Positions 33,201 to 44,902 of a DNA stretch of 64,000 bases are shown in pieces. How positions within the stretch are numbered: position 1 is the stretch's first letter; each line of letters opens with the position of its first letter. The position numbers and the translations under genes were made by a program. Under the pieces are notes generated by a model. That model was given only the letters and a program-made list of their open reading frames with translations. It was not told the origin of the DNA and searched no databases. Source of the DNA: Symsagittifera roscoffensis (lineage: Eukaryota > Xenacoelomorpha > Acoela > Convolutidae); contig NC_087065.1 of NCBI RefSeq assembly GCF_963678635.1, positions 10,687,579-10,751,578 on the forward strand. Direction: 5' to 3'.

Positions 33201-36200
33201 AATTATCGTCCGTTACGAATCGTCGCCTCAGGGTACAAGAGACCACTAATTAAAAAAACGACTGGCTTGTTGAAATGAAGATAGCTTCTAGTTGATACAT
33301 TTCTCGAACCATTTCAAATTTAGAAACAGCTCTGGAATGTTTTAACTCGTACTAACTGGTAGGTAGTGACATATTTGAATTCCAAAAATATTAACTGCTT
33401 TTCCGTTTTGAGACAATTCTTCTCTGACAACTATTTAGTGTTCAATTCAATTATTCGATACAGTGAAGAAATACATACGTAATCACTCACTGCATCAGGA
33501 TAGCTAGAACAGGCTTTTCAACCTAACAAGTAGCTACCCTCCAGGATAACTATCACAATTAAGTAACGACAACGGGTAAACAAATCAGAAAAAAATTGTC
33601 GACCAGCTGTAGATTGTCTAAAATGTAATTTCTTTTGAAAATCTTTAAAAATTTTGACAGCTGTTCTTGAGAGTACGTTTCGATCTTATCGGGTATGAGT
33701 TTATTTGACATCAAAAAACTGAAACACTTAACAATTTTGCATGAAAGGAAGTTTTCCATAGTTTTTGTCCTACAGCGATAAAACGATTATTTTCTGATTA
33801 TTTTCTGCACACAGTTTCAACATGATCTGTAAATTTGAGCTGACTATCAATGATAACACCCAAGTATTTGAAACAATTTGTAAATCCTATGTTTTCACCC
33901 GCAAGTGAAAAGTCATTATCCAAACATTGTTTACCAAATGGTAAGATTATACATTTTGTAGAGCTTATCGACAATTTATTTCGCACACACCAGTCATCTG
34001 TTTTCAGCAAATCATTTTTAAAGTAGTCATTTACCCTTGCCGTTGGGAAAGAAGCAAGAATAGCAAAGTCGTCCGCAAAAAGACTTAATTCCGATTTCGA
34101 AACAACTTTATTTATGTCGTTAATGTAAAGTAAGAAAAAAAGGGGTCCAAGAACAGAGCCCTGCGGAACTCCGTACGATATCACCTGTTGCCTAGAAGTA
34201 CCATTCGAATTAACAACAAATTGTTGTCTGTTTGCCAAATAACTTAATATGAATTTGTTGAATTTTCCTCGAAAGCCGTACGCGCATAATTTTTCCAGAA
34301 GAATGCAATGATTAACTGTATCAAATGCCTTTCTTAGATCAATAAAAAGTGCCAAGCCCATATTTTTTGTCTCAATCGTTTTTCGCATGAATTCCTTAAT
34401 TTTCAACACAATAGGCACGACTACGACCTGTTGTTCACGGAAGACGAGCAGAGGAGGCTGACGGGGGGACCAGTGCTGAATATCATCCTCAATGCTCTCA
34501 AGACATCCGCCAGTGCCGCCATCAACTCATGCGCACACGACCACGACGGTCAGTTCAACCTTCTTTTCATACTAAACTAACTTTTCGAGGCTATTCCGAC
34601 GACAAAATGGTCGCATAGCAGATATTTTTTAAACAATTTAAAAGCCTTTATTCTGTCTAGATCTCTGATCTTGTTAACGATTTTTCATTCGGTTTTCCAA
34701 CGCTGACATTCGAATGGTTAATGGGATCTTCTGTCAATCGGCTCTTCTAGTTTTCAATTGACCCTTGGGTGTTCCACCCCTCTCCTCTCCCCCTTATATC
34801 TTGAATAAATGATAAATGCTAACTTTGCTGCTAGTTTTTCCGGAATGACTTTCGAGAACAACAAGAAAAAACAACAAAAACCCATGCCTTATTTACTTAT
34901 ACCTTTTGACGAGGGATAAATAAATAATGCATCTGTTTAGTAGTATACGATGAGTCACTGGAACCAAAAACTATCAGAAGTGTTAAGTATCGAATGAAGA
35001 TTTCATTACTGAAAATAAACTTTGAATGTAAAAGAATGAATGATTTAAATTGAACTGAAGCACTGATTTTTTGCATAAGAATAAAAACCTGTTGCGTGCA
35101 GGTCACGGTTAAAAATGGTAAGCTTAGGTCAATAAACTGAAGAGAAAATTGGCCAAAAAGCCTTAAAACTCAGTGACTTATACGTTTTTTTTTGCAGGTC
35201 GTTATAAGAAAAGTCGCCTCCCCAGTAAAAAATTTGTTGAAAGCAGAAATTGTAAAAAAATTCTTTTACTCAAGAGTTCACTGTATTTACAGTGGAAGAC
35301 TGTATCAAGGACTATGACATGCCGCCCAAGATGAAGTTGCTGTTTGGACATACCAGTTCAATGATGTCCCTCACAAAGGCCATAGGCATAGAACTCAGTC
35401 ACGTGCCAGGATTCGCTGCGTGTCTACTGTTCGAGGTATCCCTTGTAAAAAGTTTTTTACAACTGAAGTTTTGTGGGCAATCTTTTCTGTTTTACAGCCC
35501 AAAATCAAAATTTTAAATGTATTTATATGAAAAAAAAATTTTACCGTTTTTTTTTCGATTACAAATTTTCCAATCAACTAGCAGATTCATGCCTTGTCCT
35601 AATTTTTGAACTACCAAAACTTTTCATTTTGGGGCTCTCTAAAGGGTGAAATTTTGCTGGCGTTTTAAGTATTATCTGCGAAATAGCTGTCGTTGCTTCC
35701 GACTTGTGTGGTCGGAAAAATAGCTGGGCAGTCGGAACTTTCTGTAGTGCTTTCTCTCGTTATGATTTTACTATCTATTGCAGTTGTACCAGAGCCAGGA
35801 CAACCCTGACTACTTCTACATCAAGACTCTGTTCAAGAACAGCACCCACACTTCCGACTTCCACCTGTTGGAGATCCCCAACTGTGGTAGATGGTGTGAG
35901 CTGAACACATTCGTGGACACTCTAGAGCCCATGGCCGTCACCAACTACACTACCGAGTGTGGAAAGGTAATCATCAAAGGGGGGACCCGTTCTGCTTGCA
36001 TATGTGCAGCTTAATATTGGTGCCGCATAATACATTAGCGCAATTAGAATTGAGTTTTTTCTCAAATTTGGAACGAATATTGATGTTTGTTGCATCAAGC
36101 TGATCAGTAATATTAACAGAGCACGCTAAGGGGCACAAGCGCCAGTCACTACGTCCCCATCAAATTGCCCGTGTAGTGAATTATAAAAACAAGACTATGC

Positions 36201-39200
36201 GGTTATCAGGGCAAAGCCCTGAATATTCTGACTGCCACTTAACCCATATCGAATTGACTTTTGGGAGTAGAAAAAATTGAAAAACTTTCAAATTTGGACA
36301 ATTTCAAAGATCAAGTGTGAAAATTTGAGTTGTACGAATTTACTACGACCGATTAGCTAGCCTCAATTCAATTCGGATCGATTTTGTTGTGCGGGATATT
36401 TTTCCACGCATAAATAATTCGCGCTACACTTTCAAGATTATGGATAAACGCGCGCATGAATTAGTCCAGAGCATGGCCAAATTGGCTGTTTACAAATTCG
36501 TACAATTTTGCAAAAAATGATCGGAGGTAATACATCTTTTTAAATTTGATTTCAGGAATTCGGTATCTTCAATGAGGCATAAAAATGTTCTGGTCAAATT
36601 TATCATTTCGATCGCCGAAAATTGACTGAATAAAAAAACCACACCAAGCATAAATATTTCGTTTTCTTAGAAAGTCGAAACAATATTCTGCCAAATAGTT
36701 ATATTCAAATATCTAACTTTTTCAATTCTCTAAAGTTATTATCGAGTCTGTGTCGCGCATAATTGCTTTTATAATTCCAGTAGATTTTTAGACCAATTTG
36801 AGAAAACGCTTTTTCTTTGTTCTATTTTCCTTCTAAAAAAGGTCAAGCTATTTTCCGCAAAAATCACGGGGTCTATTTTACAATCGCCACCCTTTTGGTA
36901 TCTCTAATAATTCTACTAAAGAATTGCCACCCCTATATAGAAAAGCAGTAAGCTAGCACTATAGCGCTGTATTTGAATTTCGAGTTCTGCTGAAATCTGA
37001 TTGGTCGAAAATTTGCCAATTTAATCTACAGGGTGTTTCAAATAAACTGTAATGTTATAAAAGCTTCTCATTTCATAACTGTTGATCAGTTCGACTTCAA
37101 ATTCGGTGATATTATGTAGAACAGGCGGAGATTTGATAAAACTCAAAAAACTGCGTTGATAAATTGAACTCGATAGTGAATACCCGCGATTTCACGCTTC
37201 CACGCAACAAAAAAATTTTAAAACTATTTGTTCATACGTAAATGAAAACAACAAAATGGTTTTCACAGTAAACGAAGAAAAACGGATCATTTGTTTGTTT
37301 GCAATTTATGAATCCCCAACTGAAGTTCGGAGAAGATATATCAATGAATATTACATTGCCCCACGCGTTGCATCAACACTTCAACTTACGCAGTTTATCA
37401 GAGTGTGGAAACGGTTCCAAGAAAGAGGCGGGTTATCGAAATTTCAAGGGCAGCATCGAAAAGGAACGGGGTTACCAGGAACCGATGAAGCGAATGCCAG
37501 TATTATAAGACAGTTTGATTTTCATCCTAAAGATTCAATAACTAAAGCAGCAGCTGATTTGGGGTTGAGCCGCACCACAACTTGGAGAGTCGCGAGAGCT
37601 GCCAAAATGAAGCCCTACAAAGTGCTCAAAACACACCAAATTAAAGAGACGAACTTCGGTTTGAGACTTACTTTTGGTGTCTGGTGCTTGAGCAAGATTG
37701 AAACAGCGGCAGATTTCACATCACGGGTGATTTTCTCAGACGAAAAGTGGTGGGTGCTCGACAGCTCTCCAAATTCTCAAAACGATAGGAGATGGAGTTT
37801 AGTTAACCCCAGAGAATACGCGGAGTGCAAGTACCAGGGCAAAAAGAAAGTGATGTGCTGGATGGGTTTCCTTCAAGGAGCTGTTCTTGGCCCGTTTTGG
37901 TTCGTAGACGAACAGCAACGACCAATAACACTGAACCAGTTTTCGTATCTGAACATGCTGGAACACGACCTCTGGCCAGTCCTTCGAGAACGACGAAACT
38001 TGAGGCGCATATGGTTTATGCAAGACGGAGCCACATGTCACTGCACGGGACGCGTACTCAGTTGGCTTGGGACAAAGTTCAACGACAGAATTATAAGTAG
38101 ACGAACCCCTATACCCTGGCCACCTCAGAATCCGGACCTGAATCCCCTGGATTTTTGGCTGTGGGGTCATCTGGGAAAAATTGTTCATGGTGCGAATCCA
38201 CGAAGTATTGCGAACTCATGCAAACTGTAGAAGGTGCCCGAAATACAATAACGCCCGATAATATCGAAGAGTCATTGAGAAATTCGACGAAAAGATTACA
38301 AAGCTGTGTTGCTCAAAACGGCGGACACTTTCAGCATCTTTTATAAAACAATTTTATCAGATATTCAAATCTCCGCCACTTATCTATCTTGTGCAGAAAC
38401 AATTGTGTATTTATCTCTTCTCAAAAAAAAGTTATAGCGTTTTATAAAATTACAGTTTATTTGAAACACCCTGTACTTACAACTGCCCCCTCTAACAATT
38501 GCTACTGAAAACCGAGTAAAGAATTGCCACCCCTATAAAGAACAGTTTCAGATTTTCAAAAAAAATTGTCTAACTTTTTTTTGGTCGACCTTCGACGGAA
38601 TAGGTTTTTGAGCTGTTTATGCCCTGAGCAGCACGGTTTAGTCCCTTTTTTGGCCAAATTTTTTGCGCCAAATTTTTGAAAAAAACAGTCCAAAAAAGGC
38701 GTTTTAGGCACTTTTTGGAAAATTAAGTTTGTGTAATTGTTAAGTTGATCCAAATCACGCGGGACAGTGTGTAAGTGAAAAACTTTGAAAAAGTGGGTTA
38801 AACGAAAACTTGAGAACGTTAACTATCACCCCTTTCCTATTGCAAGAGATGGGTTCATTAAAATTCAAAAAAAATCCAAAATTTTTAGCCGCTGAAATTG
38901 TTCTTAATAGGAGTGGCAATTCTTTACTCTGTACTCGTTAGCGAGAGGGGCGGATCTAGGATTTTCTCGAGGGGAGGGGGGGTGCGGCGGATTTTCGAAA
39001 GATTTTTGAAAGTTTTGTCGACCTTTTTTTTAGGCACTTTTTGGAAAATTTGGAAATTTTGACCGAAAAATTGCGTTTTTTCGGCAGGCGCTCCCCCTCC
39101 CCTAAAATTAGGCGAAGGCGCCTTGAGAAAAGTTTCAAGGTTGATCGGCCAAAACTGGATTTCTTAAAAGTACCACAGGGGGGACCCTTTGGGTCGGCAG

Positions 39201-40119
39201 GGGGTCGAATCCCTGAAGAGGGAATGTCCGCCCTCCTCCCCGCCCCCCTAAATCCGCCTCTGGGTAGCGGCATGGGGGGAGCTGCTAACAAGATCCGAAA
39301 ACAGGTCCGTTAATAAGTAGACACTTATTGTTCCGACTTTCGATACGAAAGTAACGGAATATTTGTGCTCGGGGTGGTTTTTTTTTTCTTCAGACAAACT
39401 TCGACTTTTTAATTAGCCATTTTTGACGGAATTTTTTTTATCATTCAAAAAGTATTGTTGTCCTGAGCTTAAATTTGAAAAGATAATTCACCTGTGATCA
39501 TTTTTCGTAAACTTATGAGGGTTTCAAGACTGCCATTTTGACCAATTTGGGACAATTAACGCGCGATATAATTCGCGCTATTAATGCGTGAGCGGAGATT
39601 TAATCTGTCTTATAAATCGTTCCAAATTGGTTAAACTTATTTGCCATAATTGATTTGTTACAAGGAACGAAATCTATCTTTTTGTACTTTATATGGCGTG
39701 TGGGGGGATGATTTTCATAATTTCATAAAAAATTTCAAATTTTAGAAAAAATATTTTCGTTTTATTTTATTTCATTTAATTTTTTTTATGTTATTACTGC
39801 TGCTCCATAAACCTTAAAAGGCAGTCGGAACATTCAAGGCTTCGTCCTGATAGGAGCAGTCTTGTTGGAATTGTGTTCATTTTGATCGTAGGTGTCACCT
39901 CTTGAGCCATACACAGTAGACAACTCATTCCTAGTTAAACGGAGCAAGCAGCAGAAAGAGGAAAAAGATGCTTCAGATGCTTTGATTTCGGACAAAAAGT
40001 CAGGAAAGCAAGCAAATGAATCAGCAGAAAAACAACAAGATAAACAACAAAAGTCAGATGGAAAACAAGCAAATAAGAAATCAAAGAAGAACAAAAATAA
40101 AGCTAAAGTAGATCTCTGA
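30213..40119 (+). CDS. histidine acid phosphatase, seven 3' exons
   Basis: Exons 30213-30346, 32120-32190, 32788-32956, 34415-34548, 35293-35435, 35784-35966 and 39892-40119 join with every codon phase kept (1062 nt, 353 residues plus TGA). All introns are GT-AG. The product matches the C-terminal two thirds of lysosomal/prostatic-type acid phosphatases, which hydrolyse phosphomonoesters in lysosomes or outside cells: NTMAGFY start, GHQEFFEKMTKVTG, a GGPVLNIILNAL helix, the MKLLFGHTSSMMS block, and paired cysteines in IPNCGRWCEL. Three N-x-S/T sites (NCS, NST, NYT) fit a secreted route. The usual His-Asp of the second catalytic motif is His-Thr here. The last exon is a Lys/Gln/Ser-rich tail and not a membrane anchor. 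The 5' exons with the RHG motif were not found in the window. Confidence 0.8.
30690..31500. repeat. dispersed CTTGTCATACA repeat words in the first intron
   Basis: The word (A)CTTGTCATACAATTTCATA and its complement recur about seven times between 30690 and 31480, for example ATGCTTGTCATGCAATTTT, ATTGTATGACAAGCATTTTT, ATGCTTATCATACAATTTC, ATTACTTGTCATACACTTGA. Opposite orientations sit close together (30735-30785), so hairpins are possible. Possible MITE remnants. Confidence 0.45.
31501..32119. other. rest of the first intron, nothing recognised
   Basis: AT-rich sequence of the acid phosphatase intron before the 32120 exon; the acceptor is TTTGCACAG. No other feature seen. Confidence 0.35.
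33120..33237 (-). repeat. second array of TTACGAATCGTCG words
   Basis: Words such as AACAATTCGTAACAGACG, CGTCTGTTACGAATTC and CCGTTACGAATCGTCGCC occur in both orientations, and the first two form an inverted pair around a 25-bp centre. This is the same family as the array at 28915-29022. Located in an intron of the acid phosphatase gene. Confidence 0.5.
33798..34418 (-). pseudogene. LINE reverse-transcriptase fragment, antisense in an intron
   Basis: A 206-residue minus-strand frame spans RT motifs of non-LTR elements: ALFIDLRKAFDTVNH (motif A region), YGVPQGSVLGPLFFLLYIND (motif B), LSLFADDFAILA (FADD active site) and CFKYLGVIIDSQLKFTDHV. The frame is open but lacks the endonuclease, the RT N-terminus and the C-terminal end, so the insertion is a fragment, 5' truncated in the normal LINE manner or later deleted. 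It lies antisense inside the acid phosphatase intron 32957-34414, and its upstream edge reaches the exon starting at 34415. Confidence 0.8.
35967..37026. other. last intron, left of the mariner
   Basis: No gene. AAAGAATTGCCACCCCTATA at 36918 matches the terminus of the MITE at 38486, so a partial copy of that element lies here. Confidence 0.4.
37029..38473 (+). mobile_element. mariner-family transposon, DD41D type
   Basis: Inverted ends are exact for 25 bases beginning CAGGGTGTTTCAAATAAACT, then similar for about 9 more. TA target duplications lie at 37027-37028 and 38474-38475. The element is 1445 bp with a single transposase gene. Perfect ends and a nearly intact gene mean a fairly recent insertion. 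It sits in the last intron of the acid phosphatase gene. Confidence 0.9.
37256..38346 (+). pseudogene. Tc1/mariner superfamily transposase (DD41D), C-terminal frameshift
   Basis: The ATG at 37256 opens 324 residues. An N-terminal helix-turn-helix region (TKAAADLGLSRTTTWRVAR, about residues 100-118) binds the TIRs. The catalytic acidic triad is visible: VIFSDEKWW, then WFMQDGATCHC, then NPLDFWLWG, with 41 residues between the second and third Asp. This DD41D spacing differs from classical mariner DD34D and Tc1 DD34E. The frame stops at 38230, but the frame one base over continues MQTVEGARNTITPDN and LQSCVAQNGGHFQHLL to 38346 just before the TIR. A single-base deletion near 38205 therefore cost the last 40-odd residues. 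The triad is intact, so partial activity cannot be excluded. Confidence 0.85.
38486..38950. mobile_element. non-autonomous TIR element (MITE), about 465 bp
   Basis: The termini are CCCCCTCTAACAATTGC and, inverted, CCCCTCTCGCTAACGAG. The strongest inner match is GAGTAAAGAATTGCCACYCC followed by TAT-AAGAAC on both sides (38514 on, and the complement at 38912-38938). The interior is AT-rich with no frame. Related sequence lies at 36918 and, inverted, around 26725. It begins 13 bp after the mariner. Confidence 0.6.
38945..39263. mobile_element. second MITE with AGAGGCGGATTTAGG-type ends
   Basis: The left end GAGGGGCGGATCTAGG and the inverted right end CCAGAGGCGGATTTAGGGGG face each other across 319 bp. 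Ends of the form CAGNGGCGGATCTAGG are common in small non-autonomous transposons of many invertebrates. It abuts the preceding MITE and shares TTTAGGCACTTTTTGGAAAA with it, so the two may be related or nested. Minus and plus frames across it are G/P-rich artefacts. Confidence 0.55.
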
Positions 40120-40597
40120 GTTTGAGAAACTGGAAAGCAGAAACTAAACGTGGCTTTCAAATCAATTTTGTGGTCATCAAATTATGTAGTCAGGTCAAAC
40201 CGAATACATTTTAATCTGAAATATTATCCTTCCATATAGTAGATTTAGATTTATAAGAAACAGAATTTATTTTTCATCCTAATGAGAATTCAATTTCAAA
40301 TATTTTCTTGAACAATTACAGAATTTTGGTGAAAAACTTCAAGTACAACAAAGGGATTCGCCAACGAGAAACAATTCCAACTACATATTTCTGTAAAATT
40401 TTTGGTTCTTTTCCATTCCCTCCAAATTTAAATTTCGTTTTCAAAAACTAACTTCACATTATCATAATGTAATGAAATTTGCATCGAGAACAAACTGACT
40501 ATTGTAAACACGATTGGTCTTCTTATTTTACATCGTAATATCTCACATTTAGCCATAATCGCAAAACAACAGAAAAAAAAACGAAATTAAAATGAAA
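40120..40597. other. 3' flank of the acid phosphatase gene
   Basis: AT-rich sequence follows the TGA at 40117-40119. No canonical polyadenylation site stands out clearly by eye. No gene. Confidence 0.3.
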
Positions 40598-40626
40598 TGT
40601 GTGTGTGTGTGTGTGTGGGGGGGGGG
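40598..40626. repeat. GT microsatellite joined to a G run
   Basis: About nine TG repeats run straight into ten or more G, followed by AGGGG. Simple-sequence DNA with no coding content. Confidence 0.9.
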
Positions 40627-40639
40627 AGGGGTAGTGGAA

Positions 40640-43600
40640 AAGAGTCTAACTTTTTTAATTCAAGGTTCGGTTTTTCAGTCATTTTTTTTCAGATTGGGTG
40701 GTACAAAATCATTCCTCTGCAAAAAAATATAGCAAATTATTAGAAGTTGGGCGAGACAATTTGTTCCAATGTAAGTGTTGCATGAGATTCGAGGTAAAAC
40801 AAAAACCTTGTTTTTTCTTCGAAAAAGACGTCTTCGAGTATTTTTTGAAAACTGCCAAGTTAATCAGAGATAAATTAAGAAGAAGTTCAGAGACTTCGTT
40901 GTAAAATTTAAGGCAAAAACTTTGACAACTTTTCATCATGACTTGAGATTTAGTTGATTCACAAATTGAGTCGAATTTATGTTTCGAAAAGGTAGCCCCT
41001 TCGTTCATTGCTGCATTAAGTTCATCTGTTTTAAGGAGCTTTAAGATGTGTTTTTGTAATCCAATACGCCGTATCTCATTACATGATCAGAATCGGTTTG
41101 ATTAGAAGATTTTTCTGTTTCTGAAAAAAAATAGGTTAAGCTTTAGCAACATCGTCACAAATTAATCTCAAGTTTTCAGTTATTTTTCAATATGCACTTT
41201 CCACGAAAATTATTGATTGTCCACGATAAAGTGGCGTTACATATACTACACTTATTTAAATTTTAAATTGTTTTTCTAACGTTTAATGTACCGGTCCGAT
41301 TAAAAACATTATCCCAAGATCGGACTCAATTTTTTCTCCTGCATTTAGCATGGATATTGAAAACAAGTATAGAGCCAGTTAGGCTAGTTAGGCGAACTGG
41401 TTTACTGTCTTGCCTTGTGAAGATGACAAAGCGGCGACAAAGCCCCCAGTCTAATCGCGATCCTAATAAATTACCTTGAAGTTTTAATTAGCTACGAAAA
41501 GCTCAAAACTGTTACCCTGATTGCTCATTTGTTTGTTTTTTCTTCCGCTGAAAGTTAGAAAATTCATAAGAAAATTTCAACAAAAGTTTGACAAAAATGG
41601 GAAAGTTGAAGTTTGAAATCTAGGTTTTAGGTGCAGATTTATCTTAGCCAAATAGCTGAGAAACAAATTAACCTGAATCTTTAGAGTTGTTTTCCCCATT
41701 TGCTCAGTGGAGTTGAATCATTTTTCTCTTTTCTGAATTTATCATTAATGTTGTTTTTAAATAAAAACTTTCTAAAAATGCGCTTGGAGATTTCTTAAAT
41801 GTTTATTATGCAGTATTTATTATTACAAAACTAGATAGATTAACGAGTTGCCCTTAACGAGTAGGTTTTTTTTTCTACTTTTTTTCTAAGATAAATTGAC
41901 TTTCAGATTTAAAACTCATTATGTCAAACTTTTCTGAAAACTTGAAAGATATGAAAAACAGATCGAAAAAGAACATCTCAGTTCTGAAGTAACCATCAAA
42001 AACAAAATGTAGGATCTGAATCTCGATCTGAGAAATATTTCCTGAAATTTTAAAAGCTGAATTTCGAGCAAACAAGAGAATTTGATTTTATTTGCTATTT
42101 TTTGGAATTTTCAAATATACTTTGATTAGTTAGCGGTGAAAAATTTCATCCGCTACTCATCTGTTTTTCCTATGATTATCGCATATTTTGGGAAACCTAA
42201 TTCAGCTGTCATGAGACACTTTTATAGTAGCTAGCAGAAGCTATGAATTACAAAATTGCAAAAATTGTATCAGAGTCATTATAAATATGAAAATTTACAT
42301 TTCAGATCTGAAACTAGTTGCAAAAAAATAACTTATTCCTAAAGTAACCAATCGTCATTTTATTATTTCACAACCTATTCAGAACTGTAATTTACGAAGG
42401 AAAAGATTACTTTAGATCTGAACTAGAATATTTACTAAGGTATGCATGCGTCAATTGCATATTCTGGTTCAGTATTTGTTCTTTTTTATTGTGTTAAGTT
42501 GTCTTTTTGCATTGTGAATACTGCTAAACTTCTGTGAAAATTTGAAACTTGAACCCCCTCCACTATTGTTTTTTTTAGTATTGTATAAATCCAGTTGAGA
42601 AGTGTTCCTTTAATTGAGCTGTTTTGTTGTTTCAAATCAAATGAGGTCAAATTTTATTCCGTTTGTTTTTACTCAGGTACATGGGTATATGGGTATATAG
42701 GTTGATGGGTGATTTTTTTTCTACCAGAAAAACTGCTGTAAGTTTTTTTTTGCTGGTAGATATTGTCTCTGGTAATTTAACCACCCAACCGTTTATATGA
42801 CAAAAGACTTTTTTGGCACTAAACAAGCTTTGCAAAACCTATGAGTGTATGTAGTGTAATTATGCCATGCTGTCTGCGGGCCTTTTTTCCCGTAGTTCGA
42901 AAAAAGTGGAGAATTTATACGTTTGGGATGAGTTTGTTTATAATCAGATGTTCTTCACAAAGAAAGTTTGATAATCGTGCGGATCGATCCGGGTTTTAAG
43001 CATTGCCATGCGAATATGCTATTCACGAAACTAAATAAAAATGAAAAAAAGAGTTGATTATGTTAATGCGCGTATGATTTATGCCTTGCAAAAAAATTGA
43101 CTGGTCATACTAATTCCAATCAGTTTTTAGCTCTTTATATATGGTATGCGGATGTTTTCCTAAAATTGAGCATGTTTTTACCAAAAATGGTAATTTGACG
43201 AGCCTCCCCATACAATTATACCAGCTGATTTTTTTTCGGAAACTCATTATCGGTACTTGAGGTTTTCAAGCGTCAGATTCTGCATTAAAAATTAATAACT
43301 TCAAATAAAAAATTAATCAATAAATTTTCTGACCTTGCAGAGTATACTTCTAAAAGGACATTTTTTGTAATTTCACACTTTTGTTTTACCAAATTGCCTC
43401 AATTATGCGGAGTTTCTGGTAATTTGTTGATTTCGAATATGGGACAGTAATTAGGTTATCATACGGAATTATGCGCCACATATTTAACTGGCACTAACTA
43501 CACTAAGCAATGAAAGTTTCCTCGCTTTTCATCATTCTTGTTTTCCAAACTCTTAGAAAAGATCTCGAATGTGATGATTTTATCTTGTTTCGGAATATAA

Positions 43601-44299
43601 CTGCAATGATTTTTTGTTCATTTAAAATTTAATCATTTAATCATTTTGTTGTAATTCCAAAAAATAAATAACCAAAAAATTGTCGTCAATATCATTTCTG
43701 AATGACCGAAATCTCTCAAGTGATAGTTTTTAGCACACCTATTCATGTATGGCTTTTGAACGATTTCATTTTGTCAACAGTAACTTTTTGGTGCGATCAG
43801 CTAAAAGATTGGTTAGGACATTTCTGGGCCAGATTTTGTTTCGTACATCAAGATTCTCTAACTGCAGCATGTGCCATTCTGCCAGATGGCACAGCGCAAC
43901 CTTCCGACGAAGCACGAATCAGAGAGAAAAGGCCTTAACAGCAAAAAAGTGCTTGAAAGGAGGGTCAGAATATTCTGGAATATTTATTTTTAAAAATTCG
44001 ATTTTCAAGTTGATATTTCTCAGAAATACGAAAAACGGCCATTTTGAGCCAAAAAAGTGACGAAAATAAGAACAACGACAAATATTGTGAAAAACAGTCG
44101 TACAAGAGACGGAAAATACGAAGCCTCTTATCGTGGCAGCAACGCACGATAAGACCCTTATCAGCAGATATTAGTGGAGAAGGAAGCTTCAGTGGGGAAG
44201 GAGTATTCCACGGAACCCTCCCGGGACGCAAATTAGGAGAAAAAAGAGCGTTATCGCTGGAATATCACGGGAGCGGAGGCTTGGTCCCCCAGAGACTGT
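40640..44299. other. long AT-rich stretch, nothing firmly recognised
   Basis: A 99-codon minus-strand frame at 40709-41008 (QVMMKSCQSFCLKFYNEV) might be a fragment of something but has no recognisable motif. A GGGTATATGGGTATATAGG simple repeat is at 42682-42702. From about 43750 the sequence becomes GC-richer and two overlapping plus frames exist, but neither looks like a known protein. This may be the outer part of the large retroelement. Confidence 0.35.
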
Positions 44300-44315
44300 T
44301 TATGTGAAGGGACTG

Positions 44316-44322
44316 TATAAAA
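44316..44322 (+). promoter_or_regulatory. possible TATA box of the large retroelement
   Basis: TATAAAA in a GC-richer context sits just where composition changes from host-like to element-like. It could be the promoter of the retroelement's long leader. There is no initiator or LTR-boundary evidence, so this is weak. Confidence 0.2.
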
Positions 44323-44902
44323 CTGACTGTATAGCTACTTGGATATCGTGAAACTTTAAATTAACACCGGTGTAACTTGATATTTTAGAATATGAGTAGC
44401 TAGAAAGAGGAAAGGGTCAATCCATCTCCAATGGACTTAATGTAGAACTGTCACACAAAAACAAATTAAAATAGGTTGTTCGAGCCGTGTTTTTAATGAC
44501 AATCACGTAGTCTGAGGATCCGAGACTCAGCTATGTGGTTGTGTTCGCATGTAAACGAAAGCTGATCAAAAGTCGTTTGACTGATGGCCTAAAAATGGTA
44601 ACTTTTTACTTTGACCTAAACAGACCAGAAAATCAACTGGCAAGGTCGAGACGGTGAAAAACGAGTAGGATTAAGGTAACTGACGCCTGCCAGTCGTTAA
44701 TAGGTACTTTTTCTACGCTCCGTCGCTGTGTAGTAATTTGGGCGAATGTTACATAGAAGTTTTTATGGCGCTCCTGGGTGGGCCTGTTAAAGGCATAAGA
44801 CCATCATGATCAGCAAGCGTTTCAGCGACGAACCCTCCGCTCCGGGCGTAAGCCCGAGGTAGAGGACTTAATGACCGTTATTGTACTGGGGGGAAGGTGC
44901 GT

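Noticed and set aside
38956-39313. Pro/Gly-rich frames on both strands
   Set aside because: They lie inside a small TIR element and reflect its G/C-rich ends.
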